DNA of 10,099 nucleotides. Source: an uncultured Verrucomicrobiota bacterium. GTDB lineage: Bacteria; Verrucomicrobiota; Verrucomicrobiia; Limisphaerales; UBA9464. The first letter of the stretch is position 1; every line of letters begins with the position of its first letter. Where the stretch lies: NCBI GenBank assembly GCA_903864375.1, contig CAIPFS010000363.1, forward strand, positions 1 through 10,099, written 5' to 3'. The translations under genes and the position numbers were made by a program. The notes below the pieces were generated by a model. That model was not told where the DNA came from, made no database searches, and was given only the letters and a program-made list of their open reading frames with translations. Below are positions 1 to 6,636 of this stretch, one piece after another.

Positions 1-1
1 C

Positions 2-367
2 TGCGTCGGTTCACTGATCGGACGTCACAAAATGATTCCGCGGATCAGTCCGGGAAAAACCTGGGAAGGCTTCGGCGGAGCCATTGCGGTTTCCACCGGT
101 GCGAGCCTCCTGATCCGACAGATTGCCGGTCAACATCTTGCCGGCCTGGGGGTAGTGGACGCGGTGATTCTGGGGGTGATCCTGAGTTCCGCAGCCGTCC
201 TCGGAGATCTCATCGAATCCCTCTTCAAGCGGCAGTCCGGGGTAAAAGACTCCGGCAGGCTTTTTCCCGGCATCGGAGGCATGCTCGATTTATTGGACAG
301 CCTGCTGTTCAACGCACCGTTGATGTACCTGTATCTCCGCCACGTCGTGACCCATCCCGGCCACTGA
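2..367 (+). CDS. cdsA: Phosphatidate cytidylyltransferase, C-terminal part (5' end outside window)
   Basis: This is the last 121 residues of CdsA, the inner-membrane enzyme that makes CDP-diacylglycerol from phosphatidic acid and CTP, the precursor of all bacterial phospholipids. The frame is open from base 2, so the ATG at 32 is internal. Visible family motifs are GRHKMIPRISPGKTWEG (residues 7-23), the GDLIESLFKR segment (68-77) with KDSG (82-85), and PGIGGMLDLLDS (89-100). The acidic residues D69, D83, D96 and D99, which in this family bind metal and substrate, are present. Hydrophobic stretches around 25-40, 50-68 and 101-112 fit membrane helices. The family signature normally reads PGHGGxLDRxD; here the histidine is isoleucine and the arginine is leucine, a form I recall from PVC-group homologues. 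The gene ends at TGA and faces nadB across 330 bp. Function is confident; only the N-terminal half is missing. Confidence 0.93.
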   Translation, partial: CVGSLIGRHKMIPRISPGKTWEGFGGAIAVSTGASLLIRQIAGQHLAGLGVVDAVILGVILSSAAVLGDLIESLFKRQSGVKDSGRLFPGIGGMLDLLDSLLFNAPLMYLYLRHVVTHPGH

Positions 368-697
368 GAACCGCCCCGGGCAAGGCCTTACTCGGAGACG
401 CTGGAGGCTGTCAGTTGTAGTGGTTCCGGTGGAGCTCAGGGACTTGCGAGAGCGCTCCGATGGATGTCCCTCCTGTGGAGGCACTTGGATTCGGGTGGAA
501 GTCCCGGTATTGCGGGTGAGTCCTCATTTCGATTCTCATCACCATCGATGGGTTTGCTATTTTCCCCTTTCGCCTGCACCCGTCAGGCGCAATTCATCGG
601 GTCCGGTGCGGGGTGGATATCGCTGCGTTTGAACGCCGGTGAAAAGCACGGAAACCCTCGGCTGCCGGACCCAAGAGAAGGTAAACGTATTCCAATG
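368..697. other. Intergenic region between convergent cdsA and nadB, no gene seen
   Basis: This 330-bp stretch lies between the stop codons of two converging genes. I see no tRNA cloverleaf, no ORF with both a start signal and a recognisable product, and no clear rho-independent terminator. It contains one perfect 6-bp hairpin (571-589) followed by no T-run on either strand. A short GTG-started plus-strand frame (420-632) carries a CPSCGG sequence but lacks other support. The rest may be 3' untranslated sequence or decayed DNA. Confidence 0.5.
571..589. other. Perfect inverted repeat between convergent genes
   Basis: CGCCTG and CAGGCG form a 6-bp GC-rich stem around a 7-base loop, in the spacer between the ends of cdsA and nadB. 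Its position suits a transcript-end structure shared by both genes. There is no T-run after it on the plus strand (CAATTC follows), and on the minus strand the downstream sequence is AAAGGGG, so it is not a standard intrinsic terminator. It may be a chance hairpin in GC-rich DNA. Confidence 0.25.
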
Positions 698-2314
698 CTA
701 TCTTGGCGCCCGGCGCAACACGGTATTTCGCTGAGCCCAGGCCGGGTCCGGATGCGGATGGTCGAGATTGTAATGAAGCCCCCGGCTTTCCGGTCGTATG
801 AGCGCCGACTCGACAATCAATTGAGCGGTGGTGCACAGGTTGCGGAGTTCCAGCAAATCGGCGGTCACCTTGAAATTCCAGTAAAATTCCCGAATTTCCT
901 CCTGCAGGTTGCCCAACCGTTTTTCGGCGCGCCGGAGCCGTTTGTTGGTCCGGACGATTCCCACGTAATCCCACATCAATCGACGAATCTCATCCCAGTT
1001 GTGAGACACCACCACCAACTCATCCGGATCCGTGGCATCACCCGTGACCCAGGGCGGGATCGGAACATCCACCGGACGGGGTGGATGCCGTAGAACGCGC
1101 TCGGAAGCTCGATGCGCACAAACCAGGGCCTCGAGCAGAGAATTACTGGCGAGACGGTTGGCACCGTGTAAACCGGTGCAGGCGACTTCTCCGACCGCAT
1201 AAAGTCCCGGGATTTCGGTTTCCCCGCTCAGGTCGGTGATGACGCCTCCACATTGATAATGGGCCGCTGGAACCACCGGGATGGGCTCCCGGGTCATGTC
1301 GATTCCGAATTCGAGGCAGCGTGCGTAAAGGTTTGGAAAATGATGGCGGACGAAATCCGAACCCCGATGGCTGATATCGAGATACACACAGGATTCTCCG
1401 GTGCGCTTCATTTCGGAGTCGATGGCCCGGGCCACGATATCCCTGGGGGCGAGTTCCAGACGCCGATCATACCGGCTCATGAACCGTTCTCCGTCGCGTC
1501 GCTTCAGCCATCCCCCCTCACCGCGGACGGCTTCCGAAATCAAATGGGTCTTGGCCTCGGGATGGTACAGGCAGGTGGGATGAAACTGAACGAATTCCAT
1601 GTTGGCCACGCCGGCGCCGGCCCGGTACGCCATGGCGACACCATCCCCGGTCGCGATATCCGGATTCGTTGTGTAGAGGTAGACCTTGCCGCTCCCGCCC
1701 GTGGCGAGAACGACGACCGGCGCAACGAAGACGTCCACCCGGTGTGCGGGTTGATTGAGGACATAGACCCCGACCACGCGATCGTGTTCCGTTGCCGCGA
1801 TTCGTCCTTCGAGAATGAGATCGATGGCAAAATGATTTTCGAGGACTGTGATGCTGGGAGAAGCCGCAACGGCCGCCAGCAGGGCCCGTTCTATCTCGGC
1901 TCCCGTGGCATCCTTGGCGTGGAGGATACGCCGCTTGGAATGTCCACCCTCTTTGGTCAGGTCCAGCTCCCGGCTACCGGGGGAATTGGGAATATCGCGT
2001 TCCGTGAACTGGGTTCCCAGGGCAATCAATTCGGCGATGCGCTCCGGACCCTCGGAAAGAATGGTCCGGACGGCCGTTTCATTGCAGAGACCAGCACCCG
2101 CCTCCAGCGTGTCGCGGACGTGGAGTTCAACACTGTCCTCCCGGGAGGTGACACTGGCGATGCCTCCTTGAGCCCAATTGGTATTGGAGTCGGCCCGGTT
2201 TTTCTTGGTGAGGATGGCCACCCGTCCGTGAGGGGCCACATTGAGGGCAAAGGTCAGACCGGCGATGCCGGAGCCAAGGACAACAAAATCAAAACGGCGT
2301 GTTTCAGAGGGCAT
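698..2314 (-). CDS. nadB: L-aspartate oxidase
   Basis: NadB is a cytosolic FAD enzyme that oxidises L-aspartate to iminoaspartate, the first step of de novo NAD synthesis; NadA then makes quinolinate. The 538 residues match the usual length of about 540. The N-terminus has the dinucleotide-binding GSGIAGL (14-20), then NWAQGGIA (46-53), the second FAD element ATGGSGKVY (204-212), FVQFHPT (241-247), EAVRGEGG (261-268), and GEVACTGLHGANRLASNSLL (375-394). Residues equivalent to the E. coli active-site set appear one position later: E122, H245, R291, H352 and R387. The H245, E122 and HAANRLASNS-like features separate it from succinate dehydrogenase and fumarate reductase flavoproteins. The C-terminal helical domain ends in the typical ESRGLHYNLDHP (509-520). 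The ATG at 2314 places the FAD motif normally. No strong Shine-Dalgarno sequence is visible. It lies 59 bp after nuoA on the same strand, so co-transcription is plausible. nadA and nadC are not in the window. Confidence 0.97.
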   Translation of the reverse strand: MPSETRRFDFVVLGSGIAGLTFALNVAPHGRVAILTKKNRADSNTNWAQGGIASVTSREDSVELHVRDTLEAGAGLCNETAVRTILSEGPERIAELIALGTQFTERDIPNSPGSRELDLTKEGGHSKRRILHAKDATGAEIERALLAAVAASPSITVLENHFAIDLILEGRIAATEHDRVVGVYVLNQPAHRVDVFVAPVVVLATGGSGKVYLYTTNPDIATGDGVAMAYRAGAGVANMEFVQFHPTCLYHPEAKTHLISEAVRGEGGWLKRRDGERFMSRYDRRLELAPRDIVARAIDSEMKRTGESCVYLDISHRGSDFVRHHFPNLYARCLEFGIDMTREPIPVVPAAHYQCGGVITDLSGETEIPGLYAVGEVACTGLHGANRLASNSLLEALVCAHRASERVLRHPPRPVDVPIPPWVTGDATDPDELVVVSHNWDEIRRLMWDYVGIVRTNKRLRRAEKRLGNLQEEIREFYWNFKVTADLLELRNLCTTAQLIVESALIRPESRGLHYNLDHPHPDPAWAQRNTVLRRAPR

Positions 2315-2320
2315 GAGATG

Positions 2321-2373
2321 CCCCGGGAGTCCTCAGAAAGGGAGAGTCCACCCCGGAAAGGACAGCCCCGGAA
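2321..2373. repeat. Three spaced CCCCGG motifs between nuoA and nadB
   Basis: In the 59-bp gap between nuoA and nadB the octamer CCCCGGAA occurs at 2351-2358 and again at 2366-2373, 15 bp apart. A related CCCCGGGA begins at 2321, 30 bp before the first. On the transcribed strand these read TTCCGGGG directly after the nuoA stop codon, with the last copy just upstream of the nadB start. They could be a small operator or RNA element, or chance repeats in GC-rich sequence. Confidence 0.25.
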
Positions 2374-2757
2374 TTACTTGGTCCAGTCAAACGCCCCTTT
2401 TTTGAGGGCATACAGGTACCCCGCGAACAGGGTGCCCATGAAGCTCACCATACCACCCAGAATCAATGCTGCATTTTCACGAAGGAGGTCCCGGTAGACG
2501 ATGGCCCACGGGTACATGAACACCACTTCGATGTCGAACAGCACAAAGAGCAGGGCCACAAGGTAGAACTTGACCGACAGACGGGGAGAACCATCGCCCT
2601 GAGGCAGCATGCCGCATTCATAGGCAATATCCTTGGTCCGGGTCCTGCGACCGACCTGACCGGCAATGACGGAGAAAACCAAAGTGCCCCCAGCGAAGCC
2701 CACGGCCACCAGGAGGAGCATCAATACCGGAAGGTATTGGATGAGTTCCGAATCCAT
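2374..2757 (-). CDS. nuoA: NADH-quinone oxidoreductase subunit A
   Basis: NuoA is a small membrane subunit of respiratory complex I, located where the peripheral arm meets the membrane arm. The 127 residues have three predicted membrane helices (about 8-30, 64-84 and 96-118). The loop between helices 1 and 2 and the start of helix 2 carry the family hallmark: AYECGM (45-50), then VKFYLVALLFVLFDIEVVF (62-80) and YPWA (82-85). The cysteine of YECG and the acidic D75 and E77 are all present. The frame is open 50 codons further upstream to 2907, but that part lacks family features and would put the first helix abnormally far in, so I chose the ATG at 2757. No strong ribosome binding site is visible. 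Normally nuoA is followed by nuoB; here the next gene is nadB, and no other nuo gene is in the window. It diverges from panC. Confidence 0.95.
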   Translation of the reverse strand: MDSELIQYLPVLMLLLVAVGFAGGTLVFSVIAGQVGRRTRTKDIAYECGMLPQGDGSPRLSVKFYLVALLFVLFDIEVVFMYPWAIVYRDLLRENAALILGGMVSFMGTLFAGYLYALKKGAFDWTK

Positions 2758-3005
2758 TTCGATGGGCACTTTACCGGTGATCCCGCGAATGGCAAGCCAC
2801 CGTTCAAGCAGGAAAAGGAGCTGCCGATGGGACGAACCCTGCCCAATAACCGTTCCAGGGATGTCATCTTCCAAACCACCAGGACCCTTTGTCCTGATTG
2901 CCCGCATCCCGCTGAACGCCAGTCAGTTCTTGTTATTTCCGCTCGTGGATGCCGGCCCTCGGTTCAGTCTTGGCGGGTTCACTTCATTCGGTGAACCATC
3001 CGGCC
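2758..3005. other. Divergent intergenic region nuoA/panC
   Basis: About 250 bp separates the divergent starts of nuoA and panC and should hold promoters for both, though I find no convincing -35/-10 pair on either strand. A 6-bp perfect hairpin, CAGGAC-CCTTT-GTCCTG, lies at 2880-2896 and could be an operator or part of a leader RNA. A GGTGA at 2990-2994 sits 11 bases before the panC ATG and is a possible weak ribosome binding site. Confidence 0.4.
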
Positions 3006-3869
3006 ATGCGGATTTATCGAACACCTCAGGCCATGCAGCGGGCGGCGCGGCAATGGCAGCGGGAAGATTCCAGGATCGGATTTGTGCCGACCATGGGTTA
3101 TCTCCATGCCGGTCATCTCTCTCTCGTTGAGGCGGCGCGCAAGCGGGTCGGGCCGAAGGGCAGGGTAGTGGTCAGTATTTATGTCAATCCCACCCAGTTT
3201 GCCCCGCATGAAGATTTGTCCACCTACCCGCGGGATCTGCCGCGCGACCTCCAGCTCTGCCGTGATGCCCAGGTCGACGCCGTCTTTTTTCCGACGGATG
3301 CCGTCATGTATCCGGGACGTGAATCGGGCGATTATTCCACCTACGTGGCCGAGGAACTGGTGTCCCAGGGATTGGAGGGCGTTTCCCGTCCCACCCATTT
3401 CCGCGGTGTCACGACGATTGTGGCCAAGCTTTTCAATTGTGTTCTTCCCGATGTTGCCGTTTTTGGTGCCAAGGATTGGCAACAGGCTGCCGTCATCCGG
3501 CGCATGAGCATCAACCTCAATTTTCCGGTCAAGGTCATCGTGGCCCCAACCCATCGGGAGTCGGATGGACTCGCCATGAGCTCACGAAATGTTTATCTCA
3601 GCCCCACCGAACGCCCCGAGGCGACGGTCTTGTGGCGGTCCATTCTGTGGTGCCGACGACGGGTCAAGGAAGCCGGCGAAGTCCCCGCGACCATCCTGTC
3701 CGGAGAGGTTCGAAGGTTGGTTGAAACCGAGTCCAGGGGGCGTCTGGATTATGCGGCGTTTTTCGACGGGGTTTCCCTCCGTCCAGTGGAGCGGGTGACC
3801 TCGGGAACCCACATGGCCCTTGCCGTTTTTCTGGGCAAAGTCCGGCTGATCGACAATGGGAGGCTTTAG
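3006..3869 (+). CDS. panC: Pantothenate synthetase (pantoate--beta-alanine ligase)
   Basis: PanC is a cytosolic enzyme that joins pantoate and beta-alanine using ATP, via a pantoyl-adenylate, to make pantothenate (vitamin B5) for coenzyme A. The 287 residues match the usual length of about 280-285. Motifs in order are FVPTMGYLHAGHLSL (26-40) with the HxGH nucleotide-binding histidines H34 and H37, VSIYVNPTQF (56-65) with the pantoate-binding Gln64, THFRGV (130-135), GAKDWQQ (154-160), and the KMSKS-like MSSRN (191-195). The C-terminal lid domain ends normally. The frame is open upstream to 2949, and a GTG at 2991 is an alternative start. The ATG at 3006 is preferred because it places the beta strand before PTMG at the usual distance and has GGTGA 11 bases upstream. 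panB and panD are not adjacent. It converges on lgt over 96 bp, where I see no clear terminator. Confidence 0.96.
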   Translation: MRIYRTPQAMQRAARQWQREDSRIGFVPTMGYLHAGHLSLVEAARKRVGPKGRVVVSIYVNPTQFAPHEDLSTYPRDLPRDLQLCRDAQVDAVFFPTDAVMYPGRESGDYSTYVAEELVSQGLEGVSRPTHFRGVTTIVAKLFNCVLPDVAVFGAKDWQQAAVIRRMSINLNFPVKVIVAPTHRESDGLAMSSRNVYLSPTERPEATVLWRSILWCRRRVKEAGEVPATILSGEVRRLVETESRGRLDYAAFFDGVSLRPVERVTSGTHMALAVFLGKVRLIDNGRL

Positions 3870-3965
3870 AAGGTTCCGGATAGGTCCAGGACTTCCGCGA
3901 ACCCGGTGGGACATCTCTTCCGTTGCGAATCCCTCTCCAGGCGGGAAACCCAGCCGGCGGACGAC

Positions 3966-4772
3966 CTAGGTGTTCGAGGTCACCCGACCGTCTGAAACTG
4001 ATTTCCGCCAGACCAGCAAGGCGATGCCCAGGACTCCAGTCAATAAACTGGTCCATTGACCGGGGGTCAGCGTTCCGTGGAGCGGATCAGAAACCACGCT
4101 GTAATCCCCACGAAAGAGCTCGCAGAAGCTGCGAATCAACGCGTAGCCGATCAGATAGATGCCGAAGACCTGTCCATCGAACCGTCGGCGCCGATGGATG
4201 ACCATCAGCAGGGCAAAGAATGCCAGATTCAGGAGCGATTCGTAGATGGGGGTCGGATGCACGGCAATGGCCGAGGCTGCCGTGGTCGGAAAGGTGACAT
4301 GCCCGTGGGGGTAGGTGATTCCCCAGGGAAGAAGGGTGGGGCGCCCGTGGCAACATCCGTTGAGGAGACAGCCCAACCTGCCAAAGACATGGCCCAAGGC
4401 AACCCCTGGCGCGAGGACATCCGCGACGCGCCAAAGGGGGAGCCGCAATTGGGTGACCCGAAAGACGCCTGCGGCGGTTCCGCCGATCAGCCCACCGTAA
4501 AACACCAATCCGCCCTGCCAGATGGCGAAAATATCCGTCCAAGGCTGGCCGGCGAAGTCTCGATCCCAATAACTAAAGACATACAGGGCGCGGGCTCCCA
4601 CCAACCCGCCCAGGATGAGCCACGGGGAAAGATCATAGGTCAACTGCGGATCGAGGCCGGCCCGAAGGGCATTGCGTGAGGCGGCCCACAATCCAAGGAG
4701 AAAGCCCAGACCCACCATCAACCCGAAGGTGTGGAGCGAGTAGCTCCCCATTTGGAAAAGAATGGGCTTCAT
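3966..4772 (-). CDS. lgt: Prolipoprotein diacylglyceryl transferase
   Basis: Lgt is an inner-membrane enzyme that transfers diacylglycerol from phosphatidylglycerol to the lipobox cysteine of prelipoproteins, the first step of lipoprotein maturation. The 268 residues contain about seven hydrophobic segments and the family motifs GGLVGARALYV (55-65), WQGGLVFYGGLIGG (85-98), GHVFGRLGCLLNGCCHG (127-143), HPTPIYES (172-179), and R214...E218 with FRGD (220-223). R132, R214 and E218 correspond to the important E. coli R143, R239 and E243. Two other sites differ from E. coli: Y92 sits where H103 is expected and C135 where N146 is expected. This GCxxxGCCxG form exists in other phyla as I recall. The ATG at 4772 has AAGGA about 12 bases upstream. 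It is the last gene of the outer-membrane cluster, 63 bp after the beta-propeller gene, and its likely substrates include the LptE-like lipoprotein encoded two genes earlier. Confidence 0.94.
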   Translation of the reverse strand: MKPILFQMGSYSLHTFGLMVGLGFLLGLWAASRNALRAGLDPQLTYDLSPWLILGGLVGARALYVFSYWDRDFAGQPWTDIFAIWQGGLVFYGGLIGGTAAGVFRVTQLRLPLWRVADVLAPGVALGHVFGRLGCLLNGCCHGRPTLLPWGITYPHGHVTFPTTAASAIAVHPTPIYESLLNLAFFALLMVIHRRRRFDGQVFGIYLIGYALIRSFCELFRGDYSVVSDPLHGTLTPGQWTSLLTGVLGIALLVWRKSVSDGRVTSNT

Positions 4773-4835
4773 GACCGGTGGATTCCTTTGGTGTGGAAAA
4801 TCGGGAGGGAGTTAAAACCCGTTGTGCCCGCGACT

Positions 4836-6083
4836 TTAGGGAAGGGGTGTCCCCAGCCGCCACGCCACCAATTCCCGACTGTCGCGCACATAAAGAACGC
4901 CGTCGGAGTAGGCCGGATGAACGAAGGTTTTACCGCAGGCTTGGAATCGCCCCAATTCCTTCCATGCTTCCGGATTGGCCTCGGTGAGAATTGCTTCGCC
5001 ACGATCGGAGAGCAGCAGGAGGCGATGCCCATCGGTCAGGGTGGAGGTGACCTCGCCGAAACCGGCCTGACTCCATTTTTGCTGGCCGGTGGAGGCATCA
5101 ACGCAAATGAAATTCCGGGCGGGTCCCTGACCATAGAGGTATCCGCCAACCAGGACCGGTGTCGCCAGATTGATTTTAATCTGCGGATTGAACCATTGCT
5201 CCTCAACGGTGACACCGGAACCATTCGGCTTGACGTGCGTGGCCCGCAGCCCGGTGGTATGACTCGAGAAATAGACGGTATCGTTGGCCAGTATCGGGGT
5301 CAGTGCATTGCGGTTGGCACCGGTGCGAAACGGGACCCTCCACAGCAGTTGACCATCCGACGGCCGCAGCGCCAGCAACCCTTCCACCGTAGCGCCGACC
5401 AGTTGGTCCACCCCTCCCAGCCGTCCGCTGACCAGGGAGGAATAGGCCGTCAGGTCATTTTGAGATTTCCACTTGAGCTTGCCGGTCCGCTTTTCGAACG
5501 CCCCGATCGAGGCCCCGTTGACACTTCCAATCTGGATGTAAATGGTATCGCCATTCACCAACGGTGAACCGGCATTTCCCCGGCGGCTGGCCGCTCCGAC
5601 GTTGGCTCCCTTGTCCGCCACCCACTCCGCGCCGTAGTCGCTGAAATGAAAGCGCCAGAGGCGTTTTCCATCCGCAACGGACCGGCATTGAAACTCGCCC
5701 CGGCAGGTTTGAACAAAGACCAAATCGGAGTCCACCAGCGGCGTGCATCGAGGTCCTGGCTCGAACTCGTCGGTGTAGCTCTCCCCGATGGTTTCCCGCC
5801 ACAACTCCCTGCCCGTGGCAACCTCCAGACAATGGAGGGTCTCCATTCCACCCGCATCATCCAGAAGATAGAGTCGTCCGTTCGAGACGGAAGGAGAGGC
5901 ATACCCATGGGCAACGGTCAGGTGCCATTGGGGTGCCGCTGCGGGGATCAGCGAGGACGGAAACGTCTCCGGGGTGCGCCCATCCCGGGCCGGTCCACGC
6001 CACTGCGGCCAGTCGGCTCGAACGCTCAGTCCCAGCGAAAAAAGCAACATCCATCCAGCGAGGCAGGACTTTGAACGGTTCAT
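4836..6083 (-). CDS. Secreted PQQ-like beta-propeller protein, BamB-like architecture
   Basis: This is a 415-residue exported protein built of PQQ-like beta-propeller blades. Residues 1-23 form a signal peptide (basic MNRSK, hydrophobic WMLLFSLGL, likely cleavage after VRA), followed directly by DWPQWRGPARDG, a start typical of a large PVC-group family. At least five blade motifs ending in [ST/AD]G-x3-W are visible: EVATGRELW (87-95), SVADGKRLW (135-143), KRTGKLKW (198-205), RPSDGQLLW (240-248) and DASTGQQKW (329-337). No PQQ-enzyme catalytic residues are recognisable, so a scaffold or binding role is more likely than a dehydrogenase. It lies 13 bp after the lptE-like gene and downstream of a BamD-like gene, which suggests a role like BamB in outer-membrane protein assembly. 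Unlike BamB it has no lipobox. The frame extends to a TTG at 6113 inside lptE; the ATG at 6083 gives a proper signal peptide. Fold is confident, role is inferred. Confidence 0.85.
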   Translation of the reverse strand: MNRSKSCLAGWMLLFSLGLSVRADWPQWRGPARDGRTPETFPSSLIPAAAPQWHLTVAHGYASPSVSNGRLYLLDDAGGMETLHCLEVATGRELWRETIGESYTDEFEPGPRCTPLVDSDLVFVQTCRGEFQCRSVADGKRLWRFHFSDYGAEWVADKGANVGAASRRGNAGSPLVNGDTIYIQIGSVNGASIGAFEKRTGKLKWKSQNDLTAYSSLVSGRLGGVDQLVGATVEGLLALRPSDGQLLWRVPFRTGANRNALTPILANDTVYFSSHTTGLRATHVKPNGSGVTVEEQWFNPQIKINLATPVLVGGYLYGQGPARNFICVDASTGQQKWSQAGFGEVTSTLTDGHRLLLLSDRGEAILTEANPEAWKELGRFQACGKTFVHPAYSDGVLYVRDSRELVAWRLGTPLP

Positions 6084-6096
6084 GCAAATCGAAGGG

Positions 6097-6636
6097 TTAC
6101 CAGGTCCCGTCAATCAAAAGGGCCGATGCTTTCCTTGCAAGGTCATCGGCGAGCAGGGGAGCCGCCTGACGCTCGGCGCTTCCGAGGTCGGCATTGCTTT
6201 GAATGACCGTGCGGGCAATCACTTCCTTATCGAGGAGGACCTTGCCGGTGCTCCGTTCCACCGCCCGAACCTGAACAACCAGACGCACGTCATAATCGCG
6301 GGTGGTGATCAGGTCGTTGGGTTGAAAGCTGATGGGATCGCGTTCGTAACGTTTCAGGGTCCCGGTGACCTGCACATCTCCGGACCCATCCGTCGCCAGT
6401 CGATAGGTTCCCTCCTGCTGGAAGCGGTGCCGGAGCGATTGCGCCACCGGTTCACTCAAACGGGGTTCGTTGGTTTCGTTTCGAAAAAGAGCTACCTCCA
6501 CCGAACGACTGCCGGCCGCGGTTCCATTCGTCGGGCCCAGTTGGTATCCGGCACACCCGGCCCCCCAGACCACGACCATCACCAGGCTCAGGGCAACCTG
6601 AAAGAATGGGTGAAGGCGCACCGAACGGGATTTCAT
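6097..6636 (-). CDS. lptE: LptE-like LPS-assembly lipoprotein
   Basis: LptE is the outer-membrane lipoprotein that plugs the LptD barrel and helps insert LPS into the outer leaflet. This 179-residue protein starts with a basic and hydrophobic signal sequence (1-27) ending in a lipobox-like VWGAGC, with lipidated Cys28 followed by AGYQLG, close to the GCGYxL seen at the mature start of LptE proteins. After it come the family's pattern VALFRNETNEPRLSE (48-62), a helix with SLRHRF (67-72), VQVTGTLKRYERDP (88-101) and alternating beta strands (113-146), then a C-terminal helix. Sequence similarity within LptE is low, so the call rests on lipobox, length, pattern and neighbours. The ATG overlaps the stop of the upstream TPR gene as ATGA, indicating translational coupling, and the beta-propeller gene follows after 13 bp. 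lptD is not in the window. Confidence 0.8.
   Translation of the reverse strand: MKSRSVRLHPFFQVALSLVMVVVWGAGCAGYQLGPTNGTAAGSRSVEVALFRNETNEPRLSEPVAQSLRHRFQQEGTYRLATDGSGDVQVTGTLKRYERDPISFQPNDLITTRDYDVRLVVQVRAVERSTGKVLLDKEVIARTVIQSNADLGSAERQAAPLLADDLARKASALLIDGTW

Noticed and set aside
500..560. tRNA-like sequence TTTCGATTC in the cdsA-nadB spacer
   Set aside because: The surrounding bases do not form a T-stem, acceptor stem or anticodon arm.
420..632. Short plus-strand frame with a CPSCGG zinc-ribbon-like motif
   Set aside because: It needs a GTG start with no ribosome binding site, has only one cysteine pair, and the rest of the 70 residues has no recognisable pattern; likely chance in GC-rich DNA.
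464..1093. 209-residue plus-strand ORF
   Set aside because: Most of it lies antisense to the unmistakable nadB, and its product shows no domain or motif.
1253..2497. 414-residue plus-strand ORF
   Set aside because: It is antisense to nadB and the end of nuoA, in a GC-rich genome where long antisense frames are common; its sequence mirrors the reverse strand and has no family features.
2758..2907. 50-codon N-terminal extension of NuoA
   Set aside because: The frame is open but NuoA proteins begin just before the first membrane helix, and the extension has no family similarity; the ATG at 2757 was chosen.
3870..3965. Search for a bidirectional terminator between panC and lgt
   Set aside because: No stem longer than 4 bp with a T-run was found; only the short palindrome ACCTAGGT at the lgt stop is present.
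4731..5567. 278-residue plus-strand ORF
   Set aside because: Antisense shadow of the beta-propeller gene and the lgt start; no recognisable motif.
6084..6113. Ten-codon extension of the beta-propeller protein from a TTG start
   Set aside because: It would overlap the lptE-like gene and push the signal peptide inward; the ATG at 6083 gives a standard signal peptide.
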